From the NCBI RefSeq assembly GCF_000372965.1, contig NZ_KB890024.1, positions 372,001 through 436,000 of the forward strand: 64,000 nucleotides of DNA, given 5' to 3'. How positions within the stretch are numbered: the first letter of the stretch is position 1; each line of letters opens with the position of its first letter. The position numbers and the translations under genes are program-made. Shown here piece by piece: positions 33,068-41,049 of the stretch. The notes under the pieces were generated by a model. The model was not told where the DNA came from. It did no database searches and saw only the letters and a program-made list of their open reading frames with translations. This DNA comes from Hoeflea sp. 108 (GTDB lineage Bacteria > Pseudomonadota > Alphaproteobacteria > Rhizobiales > Rhizobiaceae).

Positions 33068-34492
33068 TCATCTCCTCTGGAATTCGGGGGCGACCAGAAG
33101 CAGCGCAAGTGCGGTCTGGGGCGATTCGGCGCGCTCGATCTGGGTGCGGCTGGCATCCGACAGCGCGCTGCCGAGCACCTCGCCGGCAAGCGCTCGCGCG
33201 TCGGTCGAGCTGTCGGCCATGCGCGCTAGGCGCTGTGCCGTCTCGACACGGCGCACCAGCGCATCGGGGGCTGCCCAACTGGCGGCGACGTCGTCATAGC
33301 CGGCGGGCGAGCCCGGCCGCCAGACAGGCTGGCCGAGCTGGTTGGTCAGCTGGACGACGTTCAGTCCGTCGAGTTCGTGCGGGCCGAGCGCGCGCAGGGC
33401 AGATACCGTCCATTCCCACGGGCTCTTGAACTTGCGGGCATCGGCTTGCCAGGCCTGCGGCGCGTCGATCAGGGCGCGATAGACCGTCGGCAGATCGCCG
33501 CGCGACCGGACGAATGCCTGCTTGAGCGTGCCGACCAGCTCTGCCGGCGGATCGTCGGCGGCGAAATGGCGTGCGAGCTTGGTGGCGATGTGGGTGGCGG
33601 TGGCCTCGGAGGCCGTCAGGTCATGGATGATCGCCTCCGCCTGGCGTTCGCCCTTCTGGGCGTATGACTTGCCCATGACCACACGGCTGCCGGGTTCGTG
33701 CATGCCGGGCCGGAACAGGAAGGCGCCAGGCTCGTCCGCCTGAGCGCTGCCGCCGATCCCGTCGACAGTCCAGCCGGTCATCGCCTTGGCGAATTCGGTG
33801 ACGTCCTGCTGGGTGTAGCCGGTGCGCACGCCGACCGTGTGCAGCTCCATGATCTCGCGGGCAAGGTTCTCGTTGAAGCCGGGCCTGCGCGCGGCGTTGT
33901 TCTCCTGCGCCCGCTGTGCCCTCATGCTGTTCGGTCCGGTGGCACGGACCTGGTCGAGGAAGAACAGCATCGCCGGATGCTGCTCGACCGCCAGCGCCAT
34001 ATCCTCAAAGCGGCCGAGCACATGCGGGCGGATGGCCTCGCGTTCGAAGGCGCCGGCCAGCACCGTGACCTGGGGCTTTTCGACCGAAACGGCGAAATGG
34101 TTCGACCAGAAATGCACCAGCCGCTCGACGAAGGGCGTGTCGGTCGTGGTCGCCGACAGCGCGCGCTGGTTGACTTCGTCCTGGTAGAGCTTGCGGCCGG
34201 CCTGGCGCATTTTCTTGCGCGCTTCCATGCGGTCGGCCTCGCTGAGGTCGCGCAGTTCGGCGCGATCCTCGGAATATTCAGCGATGATATCGGGCGTCTT
34301 GCGCAGATCGGTGGATGTGGCAGGCGCCGGCTGGAAACGATCCAACTGGTCATTGAGCCATTGCTTCGGCTCGGCGGAAATGGCGTCGCCTGCGCGGGCG
34401 CCGAGGCCGAAGCGGTTCTGTGCGATCGCCAGAGCGAGCGGCTGGGCGGGCGTGGTCACGAGCGGCCTCCGCATTTCATGGTCGTGCGCCAT
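33068..34492 (-). CDS. DUF1800 domain protein
   Basis: 474 residues. Typical family blocks are LAIAQNRFGLGARAGD at the start, LVHFWSNHFAVS, NENLAREIMELHTVGVRTGYTQQDVTEFAKAMTGWT and IATKLARHFAADDPPAELV. No convincing signal peptide was seen from ATG 34492 or ATG 34474, which is odd because its DUF1501 partner is exported. It may travel with it or be peripheral. DUF1800 and DUF1501 genes are paired in many bacteria but no function is established. It lies 36 bases after the periplasmic sensor gene. Confidence 0.92.
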   Translation of the reverse strand: MAHDHEMRRPLVTTPAQPLALAIAQNRFGLGARAGDAISAEPKQWLNDQLDRFQPAPATSTDLRKTPDIIAEYSEDRAELRDLSEADRMEARKKMRQAGRKLYQDEVNQRALSATTTDTPFVERLVHFWSNHFAVSVEKPQVTVLAGAFEREAIRPHVLGRFEDMALAVEQHPAMLFFLDQVRATGPNSMRAQRAQENNAARRPGFNENLAREIMELHTVGVRTGYTQQDVTEFAKAMTGWTVDGIGGSAQADEPGAFLFRPGMHEPGSRVVMGKSYAQKGERQAEAIIHDLTASEATATHIATKLARHFAADDPPAELVGTLKQAFVRSRGDLPTVYRALIDAPQAWQADARKFKSPWEWTVSALRALGPHELDGLNVVQLTNQLGQPVWRPGSPAGYDDVAASWAAPDALVRRVETAQRLARMADSSTDARALAGEVLGSALSDASRTQIERAESPQTALALLLVAPEFQRR

Positions 34493-34528
34493 TGAACGGA
34501 GGAGGCCGGCCGATCCGTCGGATAGGCC

Positions 34529-34987
34529 TCAGTTTTTCCTGACGCCGCGCAGCATCTGGCCGCGCTCCTCCAGCCCGTCGACCAGCTTGGTGCGGTCGGC
34601 GACGCTCAGCTTTGCGGCGAAGTCGACGATGACGGTCTCGATGCGCGTGCGCGCGGCAATGTCGGCTGCCCTGGTCGCTGCAAGCGATGCGTCGATGGCG
34701 GCGCGGTCGATCTGTGGTTCGTCGAGCAGTTGCGCCAGAAGCGCTCGGCTTGCCTGACCTGTCTGGATGTCTTCCCGGCTGTCGCGCCGCGCCGCCTGAA
34801 GCGCCTGCCGGAATGCCTGGCGTTGCTCAGGCGTCAGGTAGCGCGCCGCTGATGCCAGCGGCTGGCCGGCGCGAAGGCTTTGCCCGGACTGGAACCACAT
34901 GTAGCCGCCGCCGGCGGCAGCGCCGATGAAGAACACATTGAGCGCCAGTGAGGCGGCGAGGAGCAGTCGTTTCGAGCGTTCGGACAT
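34529..34987 (-). CDS. Membrane-anchored periplasmic CpxP/CnrX-like sensor protein
   Basis: 152 residues from ATG 34987 with a GGAG-type site. An N-terminal membrane anchor (LLLAASLALNVFFIGAAAGGGYMWF) leads to a helical periplasmic domain with LTPEQRQAFRQAL, which resembles the LTxxQ motifs of Spy/CpxP, and a second half ending FAAKLSVADRTKLVDGLEER. In CnrYXH a similar protein (CnrX) senses metal and tells the anti-sigma factor to free the sigma factor. The order sigma, anti-sigma, sensor is the same here. No His/Met metal cluster is obvious, so the signal may be envelope damage and not metal. Confidence 0.8.
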   Translation of the reverse strand: MSERSKRLLLAASLALNVFFIGAAAGGGYMWFQSGQSLRAGQPLASAARYLTPEQRQAFRQALQAARRDSREDIQTGQASRALLAQLLDEPQIDRAAIDASLAATRAADIAARTRIETVIVDFAAKLSVADRTKLVDGLEERGQMLRGVRKN

Positions 34988-34998
34988 TTCCCTGCTCC

Positions 34999-35406
34999 TC
35001 AGAAGGCGCTGTCGAAGGCGGTGATGACGTGGTCTTCGTCGCCGGGCATGCTCATCGGCATCAGCGTCGCCACCAGCAGCGCGCCGGCGGTGGCTCCGGC
35101 CAAGGTGACGCCGGCAAAGCCCAGACCGCGCCAGATCAGGCCACGCCAATCCCGCTGTTTCGTCCGGTTTCGCATGCGGGCCGAACCCGCGATCTTCTCG
35201 GCAAGCGCATCGCTTGCGGTCGGCAGGGCATGGCCGCCAAGGGCGCTATCGAGGGATGCCGCCTGGGCAAGCACGGGATCGGCAAGATCCTGCCGGGCCT
35301 CGGCAAAGGCCGTGGCGGCAGCGCGCTCGCCTTCCGGCCAGCGCGCCGGATCGGCGCCGTAGGCGTCAAGGATTTCGGTGAAGCGCTCAAGGGTCATGTC
35401 ACTCAT
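34999..35406 (-). CDS. Small single-pass membrane protein, probable anti-sigma factor
   Basis: 135 residues. The N-terminal part MSDMTLERFTEILDAYGADPARWPEGER is a recurrent rhizobial motif of proteins encoded next to ECF sigma factors. One membrane helix lies at about 90-112 (GLGFAGVTLAGATAGALLVATLM), with a short outer tail. ATG 35406 overlaps the sigma stop codon (ATGA), giving strict coupling as expected for a sigma/anti-sigma pair. No zinc-binding anti-sigma motif is present, so the assignment rests on position and topology. Confidence 0.75.
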   Translation of the reverse strand: MSDMTLERFTEILDAYGADPARWPEGERAAATAFAEARQDLADPVLAQAASLDSALGGHALPTASDALAEKIAGSARMRNRTKQRDWRGLIWRGLGFAGVTLAGATAGALLVATLMPMSMPGDEDHVITAFDSAF

Positions 35407-35948
35407 GTCCGTTGTCCGGCAAGGCGCGCACGCAAGGCACGGCGCGCGCGAGAGAGCAGGCTTTCCAGCGCCTCGACGCCGATGCCCATGACGGCAGCGG
35501 CCTCGATGTTGGAAAGCTCTTGATAGTATTGCAGCACGATCGCCTCGCGCTGCCGGTCGGGCAGGGCGTCGAGCGCCGCCTGAACGGCATCGTTGCGCTC
35601 GGTCTCGGCCAGTCCGCGAGCGGGGTCTGCGTCGGGATCGGTCTGTTCGGGCGGTTCGGCGACATAGGTTTCGCGTCGCTTGCGCAGCCGGTCGGTGCAC
35701 AGGTTGAGGGCGACGCGATAGAGCCAGGTGTCGAGGCGCGCCTCGCCGCGCCGCCAGGCGGGCGCCTGGCGCCATAGTCGGAGAAAGGTCTCCTGGGCGA
35801 CGTCCTCGGCCTCGCTGCGGTCGCCGAGCATGCGTGTGGCAAGCCCCAGCAGCCGGGGCAGCTTGCGTGCGACCATGGCGCGCACGGCATGGTCGTCGCC
35901 TTCCGCCACCTGCGCCAGAAGCGCCTCGTCTGGATCATGTGTCGTCAA
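35403..35948 (-). CDS. ECF-family RNA polymerase sigma factor
   Basis: 181 residues with both core regions. Region 2 reads ATRMLGDRSEAEDVAQETFLRLWRQAPAW...LDTWLYRVALNLCTDRLRKRR, and region 4 reads AALDALPDRQREAIVLQYYQELSNIEAAAVMGIGVEALESLLSRARRALR. Translation starts at TTG 35948; no ATG is available in frame that keeps region 2 intact. There is no C-terminal extension. It heads a five-gene operon (sigma, anti-sigma-like, sensor, DUF1800, DUF1501), and autoregulation is likely though no promoter motif was identified. Confidence 0.95.
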   Translation of the reverse strand: MTTHDPDEALLAQVAEGDDHAVRAMVARKLPRLLGLATRMLGDRSEAEDVAQETFLRLWRQAPAWRRGEARLDTWLYRVALNLCTDRLRKRRETYVAEPPEQTDPDADPARGLAETERNDAVQAALDALPDRQREAIVLQYYQELSNIEAAAVMGIGVEALESLLSRARRALRARLAGQRT

Positions 35949-36149
35949 GCCCGGCAGCCCGCGATCCTCGTTTCCATTTCATATAGGGCGTGTGCCGGCC
36001 GCGGAGAGCCGACGCGCCGAAACGGATGACGGAACCCCCGTGAAAGGTGCCATCATCTGTGTTCTGAAGCTTGTACGGGCAGCGGGCCGAAATCCGTCGC
36101 TCGCAAGACCGCCATGGAATGGTCGTCGCGCCGCATGTCGGTTTCCGGA

Positions 36150-37001
36150 TCAGGTGGCGCCGAAACGCGCCTTGAGCGCCAGCTGCATTTCGGCTGCGAG
36201 TTCGCCGACGATACCGCCAGCCTCCCAGGAATAGAGCGACACCACCATGGCGGGGTGGGTGCCGAATTCGGTGAACTGACGCACCTGCCGGCCGCGTGTC
36301 GTGCCAGATGGGAGCAGCGACAGGCCAAGTCCGGCCTCCACCGCCGAGAGCACGCTGCCGAGGCTGCTGCTGGTGAAGGCGACATACCAGCGTTTGCGCT
36401 CGCGTTCGATGCGCTCGAACATGGCGTCGCGATAAAGCCCGCCCGGCGGGAAGGTCACCAGCGGCACCGGATCCGACCAGTCGATATCTTCAGCCGCATA
36501 CCAGGCGATGGGTTCGGGATACGCCGCGAGATGGTCGGAACTCGGTGCTCCTTCCTTGACCACCACGATGTCGAACTCGCCGCCGCGATAACGTTTGGTA
36601 AGGTCGATGCTGAGGCCGGTCGTCACGTCGAGCCGGACCTCCCTGTGCCTCTTCGAGAAGGCGGCAAACATGCGCGTCATCTCCGTCGTTGCGATGTCGT
36701 CTGGCATACCGATGCGCACCGACGCCGTGCCGGCTGTATCGGCCAGCAGCGTTACGGCCTCGCTCTGCAGGGCCAGGATGCGCCGGGCGTGCCCAAGCAG
36801 CCGTTCACCGGTTGCGGTCAGTTGCACAGACCGCGCCGCCCGGTCGATCAGCGGCCGGCCGATCGCCTCCTCGAGGCGCGCGACCTGCTGACTGATCGTT
36901 GACTGGGTCATGTGCAGCCGGTCGGCGGCCGTCGTGAAGCTTCCGGTGTCTGCAATCGTCACAAAGGCGCGCAGCAGGCGTGGATCAAGCATGTTATCCA
37001 T
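36150..37001 (-). CDS. LysR-family transcriptional regulator
   Basis: 283 residues. The N-terminal winged helix LRAFVTIADTGSFTTAADRLHMTQSTISQQVARLEEAIGRPLIDR is classical; the effector domain follows (VRIGMPDDIATTEMTRMF). It is divergent from the MFS-ankyrin-deaminase-MFS operon with 133 bases between the starts, the normal arrangement for a LysR protein controlling its neighbour. The effector is unknown. ATG 36992 is an alternative start. Confidence 0.95.
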   Translation of the reverse strand: MDNMLDPRLLRAFVTIADTGSFTTAADRLHMTQSTISQQVARLEEAIGRPLIDRAARSVQLTATGERLLGHARRILALQSEAVTLLADTAGTASVRIGMPDDIATTEMTRMFAAFSKRHREVRLDVTTGLSIDLTKRYRGGEFDIVVVKEGAPSSDHLAAYPEPIAWYAAEDIDWSDPVPLVTFPPGGLYRDAMFERIERERKRWYVAFTSSSLGSVLSAVEAGLGLSLLPSGTTRGRQVRQFTEFGTHPAMVVSLYSWEAGGIVGELAAEMQLALKARFGAT

Positions 37002-37134
37002 CGATGATGTGCATGTTCTTTATCTGAATATCTAATTTGCGCATGACTGATGCAAGCGCTAACCAGCTTCAGGTCGCCGTCGGCCCGTCGGCTGGCGGCC
37101 GGTTAGATCCGCGGCGCGCGCCAAAGGCAGTTTC

Positions 37135-38613
37135 GTGTTTGCATTTCGACTTCAGCAGGTTCCGGCTTCGGGCGAAGGCCTTCCCGTTCGCGAGCGTGCC
37201 ATCGCCACCGCCGCCGTGCTGATGAATGTCTGCATGGCCAATCTCGATACGGCCATTGCCAACACCGCGCTGCCGACGATCGCGCGCGATCTGCATGCGA
37301 CGGACGCGCAGTCGATCTGGATCGTCAGCGCCTATCAGCTGGCGATGATCGGTTCGCTGCTGCCTGCCGCCGCCCTTGGTGAAATCATCGGCCTGCGACG
37401 CGTCTCGATGTGCGGGCTTGTCCTGTTTTCCCTGGCCTCGCTGATCTGCGGCCTCGCGCCGTCTTTCGAGTGGCTCATCGTCGGGCGCGTCATCCAGGGC
37501 ATGAGCGCAGCGGGCATCCTCGGCATTGGCCTGGCGATGATGCGCTTCATCTTTCCCCAGCACTTGCTTGGGCGCGGCATGGGGCTGAACGCCCTGGTCG
37601 TGGCCCTGTCCTTCGCCGCCGGCCCGTCCGTCGCATCGGCGATTCTCAGCCTCTCGACCTGGCACTGGCTGTTCCTCATCAACGTGCCGCTGGGTGCGCT
37701 GGGCATCGTGATGGGTATCTATGCGCTGCCCGCCACGCCCCGCAACGGCTGGCGTTTCGACGGGCTCGCTGCCCTGCTGTGCGCGCTTTTCCTCACCGTC
37801 ACCGTCGTCACGCTCAACGCCGCGGCGCAAGGCGCGTCCATTGCAGCCGTCGCGGTCAGTGCTGCGGTTGCGCTCACCGCGCTGCTGATGCTGCTGAAAC
37901 GACAGTCCGCCAGCCCGGCGCCGATGCTGGCGGTCGACCTCTTGCGGCGGCCGATGTTTGCCTTTTCGGTGCTGACGTCGTTCTTTTCATTCATGGCCCA
38001 AGCACTCACCTTCGTGTCGCTGCCATTCATGTTCCAGATGCGGTTCGGCTTTTCTCAGGTCGAGACGGGCTTCCTTCTGACGCCCTGGCCGGCGATGGTC
38101 GCGCTGGCAGCACCCTTGGCAGGTCGGCTTTCCGACCGCATTCCGGCCGGCATCCTTGGCGGGATGGGCCTTGCCGTCATGAGCGCGGGGCTCGTGCTCC
38201 TCGCCACGTTGCCGCCGCATCCCGATGCGGTCGAAATTGCCTGGCGGATGGCCGTCGGTGGCGCCGGCTTCGGTTTTTTCCAGTCGCCCAATATGCGCGC
38301 CATCATGATGGCCGTACCACGCGAGCGCAGCGGCGGTGCAGGGGGCACATCGAGCGTCATCGGAGTGCTCGGCCAATCCATGGGTGCGGCACTCGTTGCT
38401 GCCTTGTTCAACATCTTCGGACAGGAGGGCGCGATGTCTGCCCTTTGGTTCGGTGCCGTCTTCGCAGGCGTCGGCGCCGCTGTGAGCCTCATGCGGCTGC
38501 GTCTGAAGTCCGCTGCATCCGCCCGACCATCGACAATCCCGGCCGACAGGTCTCTTCTTCATCCAGCCGGCTCCGCTCCGGGGCTCGCCGGCGACAAACC
38601 AGGAGGTGCCTGA
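37135..38613 (+). CDS. MFS multidrug-type transporter (DHA2/EmrB family)
   Basis: 492 residues and about 14 membrane helices. Family marks are MNVCMANLDTAIANTALPTIARDL in helix 1, SAYQLAMIGSLLPAAALGEIIGLRRV for motif A, and FQSPNMRAIMMAVPRERSGGAGG. It uses proton influx to expel drugs or metabolites. The start is GTG 37135 with AAAGG upstream. It is first in the operon divergent from LysR and overlaps the ankyrin gene by one base. Confidence 0.92.
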   Translation: MFAFRLQQVPASGEGLPVRERAIATAAVLMNVCMANLDTAIANTALPTIARDLHATDAQSIWIVSAYQLAMIGSLLPAAALGEIIGLRRVSMCGLVLFSLASLICGLAPSFEWLIVGRVIQGMSAAGILGIGLAMMRFIFPQHLLGRGMGLNALVVALSFAAGPSVASAILSLSTWHWLFLINVPLGALGIVMGIYALPATPRNGWRFDGLAALLCALFLTVTVVTLNAAAQGASIAAVAVSAAVALTALLMLLKRQSASPAPMLAVDLLRRPMFAFSVLTSFFSFMAQALTFVSLPFMFQMRFGFSQVETGFLLTPWPAMVALAAPLAGRLSDRIPAGILGGMGLAVMSAGLVLLATLPPHPDAVEIAWRMAVGGAGFGFFQSPNMRAIMMAVPRERSGGAGGTSSVIGVLGQSMGAALVAALFNIFGQEGAMSALWFGAVFAGVGAAVSLMRLRLKSAASARPSTIPADRSLLHPAGSAPGLAGDKPGGA

Positions 38614-39269
38614 TGATCCGCAGTTTCTTCGTCCTTTGCCTCCTCGTTTTCGCTCCTCTCTCCGCCGCAGGACAATCCATGCAGACCGAACTCCACATTG
38701 CTGCCGCCAACGATGACGCTTCCGCAATCAAGGCGCTTCTGGCAAAGGGTGCTGCGATCGACGCCAGGGACCAGAACGGCCAGACGGCGCTGCTGGTCGC
38801 GACCATCGCCAACAAGGTCAACGCCGCAACGGCGCTAATCGTGGCTGGTGCCGACGTCAACGCCAAGGACAACATCAACGACAGCCCCTATCTCTACGCT
38901 GGCGCGCGCGGCCATCTCGACATCCTCAAATTGACGCTGGCACATGGGGCCGACCTCAAGAGCACCAACCGCTATGGCGGCACCGCACTCATTCCGGCGT
39001 CCGAGCGCGGTCATGTCGATACGGTGAAGACGCTGATCGCGGCTGGCATCGATGTCGACCACGTCAACAATCTCGGCTGGACCGCACTGCTCGAGGCGAT
39101 CATCCTCGGCAATGGCGGGGGGCGGCACACGGAGATCGTCAAGCTGCTCATCGACGCTGGCGCCAATGTGAACCTTGCCGACAAGGATGGGGTGACGCCC
39201 TTGCAGCACGCTCGCGCCCATGGCTACCGCGAAATGGTCCAGTTACTGGAAAAGGCTGGCGCGAAATGA
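38613..39269 (+). CDS. Exported ankyrin-repeat protein
   Basis: 218 residues from ATG 38613, which overlaps the MFS stop and has a perfect AGGAGG site. The signal peptide MIRSFFVLCLLVFAPLSAAG is followed by about six ankyrin repeats (TELHIAAANDDASAIKALLAKG, DQNGQTALLVATI..., GWTALLEAIILGN..., DGVTPLQHARAHG). One repeat has a four-residue GNGG insertion. A periplasmic ankyrin protein is a protein-binding scaffold; its partner is not evident. It lies between a transporter and a deaminase, and its stop overlaps the deaminase start. Confidence 0.92.
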   Translation: MIRSFFVLCLLVFAPLSAAGQSMQTELHIAAANDDASAIKALLAKGAAIDARDQNGQTALLVATIANKVNAATALIVAGADVNAKDNINDSPYLYAGARGHLDILKLTLAHGADLKSTNRYGGTALIPASERGHVDTVKTLIAAGIDVDHVNNLGWTALLEAIILGNGGGRHTEIVKLLIDAGANVNLADKDGVTPLQHARAHGYREMVQLLEKAGAK

Positions 39270-39742
39270 GCGACGTCGAAAGGTTCCTCGACGAGGCGGT
39301 GGCGCTCGCCTTTGCCAATGTCGAGCAGGGCGGCCGGCCGTTCGGCGCCGTCGTCGTCAAGGGCGGCGAGGTGATCGCGCGCGGCGTCAACAGCATGCAG
39401 GCCGACTGCGACCCCACCGCTCATGCCGAGCTTATGGCGCTGCGGGCGGCGGGCAAGGCATTGCAGTCGCCGCGCCTTGATGGCTGCGCCGTCTATGCCA
39501 GCGGCCAGCCATGCCCGATGTGTTTGGCCGCCATGCGCATGGCCGGCGTCACGGAGATCGCCTTCGCCTATTCCAACGAGCAGGCAGAGCCCTTCGGCCT
39601 GTCCACGGCCGCCATTGCCGAGGAGCTGTCGCAGCCGCTTGACCGGCAGGCCTGGGCCTCGATCAGCCATCGCCCCCGTGAAGGCGAGGAGCAGAGCCAT
39701 CTCTATCGCGCCTGGCAGGCGCGTATGGCGCAGGCGAGCTAG
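39266..39742 (+). CDS. Nucleoside/nucleobase deaminase (cytidine-deaminase superfamily, TadA/GuaD-like)
   Basis: 158 residues with both zinc motifs of the superfamily: HAELMALRAA (His-Ala-Glu) and PCPMCLAAMRMAG (Cys-x-x-Cys). Other landmarks are GGRPFGAVVVKGGEVIARGVN and IAFAYSNEQAEPFGL. The PFGAV and C-terminal features are closer to guanine deaminase and related base deaminases than to tRNA-specific TadA. It is cytosolic. It overlaps the ankyrin gene by four bases and precedes a CynX-type permease, which hints at import or export of a base or its analogue. Confidence 0.9.
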   Translation: MSDVERFLDEAVALAFANVEQGGRPFGAVVVKGGEVIARGVNSMQADCDPTAHAELMALRAAGKALQSPRLDGCAVYASGQPCPMCLAAMRMAGVTEIAFAYSNEQAEPFGLSTAAIAEELSQPLDRQAWASISHRPREGEEQSHLYRAWQARMAQAS

Positions 39743-39748
39743 GCCGGG

Positions 39749-40972
39749 ATGATGCGGCAGCAGGACGTCGAGCCCGGCAGCGGCCGGCAATGGGCAATGT
39801 TGGGCCTGGTCGTGCTGATCGGCATCAATCTGCGCCCGTTCCTGGCCGCACCCGGGCCGCTTTTGACCGACATCGTTGCCGACACGGGACTCGGCTATGG
39901 CGGGCTTGCGATGCTGACCTTGCTGCCGATGTTCCTGATGGGCGTCGGCGCCTTCGTTTCACCCGGCATACAGGCTGCGGTCGGCACGCGCCGCGGTCTG
40001 CTCGCGGCATTGGTGCTGCTGATGCTCGGCTCGCTCCTGCGCCTCGGGGCCACCGGCGGTCTCGCCCTTGTCCTTACTGCGGCCCTGTGCGGGGCAGGCG
40101 TGGCGTTCATCCAGGCGGTATTTCCCGGCATCATCAAACAGCGGTTTCCGGCCAGCGTCGCTGTGGTCACCGGCCTCTATTCGGCGATGATCATGGCTGG
40201 CGGAGCCTTTGGCGCGCGATTGATGCCGGTGCTGGTCGGTGCGGGCTACAGCTGGCGGGCGGCACTGGCCTGGTTGGCGGTTCCGGTCGCCGTGGCGCTG
40301 GCCATTTCCTTTCGCGTCCTTGCCGACAGCAAGGCTGCGCGGCCGGACCGAGCCGTGACGGGGCTTTTGCTCAGGCGTCCGCGAACATGGGCGCTGATGG
40401 CCGCCTTCGGGCTCGTCAACGCAGGTTATTCCTCGATGGTGGCCTGGCTTGCGCCCTATTATCAGGCTCAGGACTGGAGCAGTGCGGCCAGCGGCAACCT
40501 CGTCGCGGTCATGGCCCTGTGTCAGGCGGTTGCAGCCCTTGGCCTGCCGCTTCTGGCGCGCCGCTGTAACGACCGGCGGCCGTGGCTGCTGCTTGCTTTG
40601 GCCATGCAGGCGGCAGGCTTTGCCGGGCTTGCCTTTTTGCCGGCGACGGCACCTGCCTTCTGGGCGGGCATCTGCGGGGCAGGCCTCGGCGGCAGTTTCG
40701 CACTCGCCATCGTCACCGCCCTCGACCATCTGCCAAGCCCGGATCAGGCCGGCGCGCTTGCGGCGTTGATGCAGGGCGGCGGTTTCCTGATCGCTGCCTT
40801 CGGACCGTTCGCTATGGCGCTGCTCCACGGTTGGACCGGAAGCTTCGCCAGCGGCTGGGTCATGCACCTTGCATGCGTGGCCGCGACAGCATTGCTCTAT
40901 CGCCGCTTCGATCCGGGGAACTACCCCGCCATCATGGGGTTGGAGGCGCCCAGGGAGGCCAGCGCATTCTGA
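39749..40972 (+). CDS. MFS transporter, CynX/NimT family
   Basis: 407 residues and about 12 membrane helices. The N-terminus LGLVVLIGINLRPFLAAPGPLL is the conserved NLRP(F/A) motif of the cyanate/nitroimidazole permease family, and AFIQAVFPGIIKQRFP follows. Only a weak ribosome site is seen, and it starts six bases after the deaminase stop, so coupling is likely. The substrate is unknown. It is last in its operon, and two hairpins follow. Confidence 0.9.
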   Translation: MMRQQDVEPGSGRQWAMLGLVVLIGINLRPFLAAPGPLLTDIVADTGLGYGGLAMLTLLPMFLMGVGAFVSPGIQAAVGTRRGLLAALVLLMLGSLLRLGATGGLALVLTAALCGAGVAFIQAVFPGIIKQRFPASVAVVTGLYSAMIMAGGAFGARLMPVLVGAGYSWRAALAWLAVPVAVALAISFRVLADSKAARPDRAVTGLLLRRPRTWALMAAFGLVNAGYSSMVAWLAPYYQAQDWSSAASGNLVAVMALCQAVAALGLPLLARRCNDRRPWLLLALAMQAAGFAGLAFLPATAPAFWAGICGAGLGGSFALAIVTALDHLPSPDQAGALAALMQGGGFLIAAFGPFAMALLHGWTGSFASGWVMHLACVAATALLYRRFDPGNYPAIMGLEAPREASAF

Positions 40973-41004
40973 TCTTCGGCTTCAGATGATCGTCTGAAGA
41001 GTGC

Positions 41005-41038
41005 TGCACGAGCCGGGACTGCTGTCCCGGCTCGTGCA
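41005..41038. terminator. Long bidirectional hairpin between convergent genes
   Basis: A 15-bp perfect stem, TGCACGAGCCGGGAC with GTCCCGGCTCGTGCA, closes on a TGCT loop. A second smaller hairpin, CTTCAGA/TCTGAAG (40980-40999), lies just before it. Neither has a T-run, but the position between two convergent stops and the stem strength suggest a two-way termination or RNA-protection element. Confidence 0.7.
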
Positions 41039-41049
41039 ATTGGTGTCCT

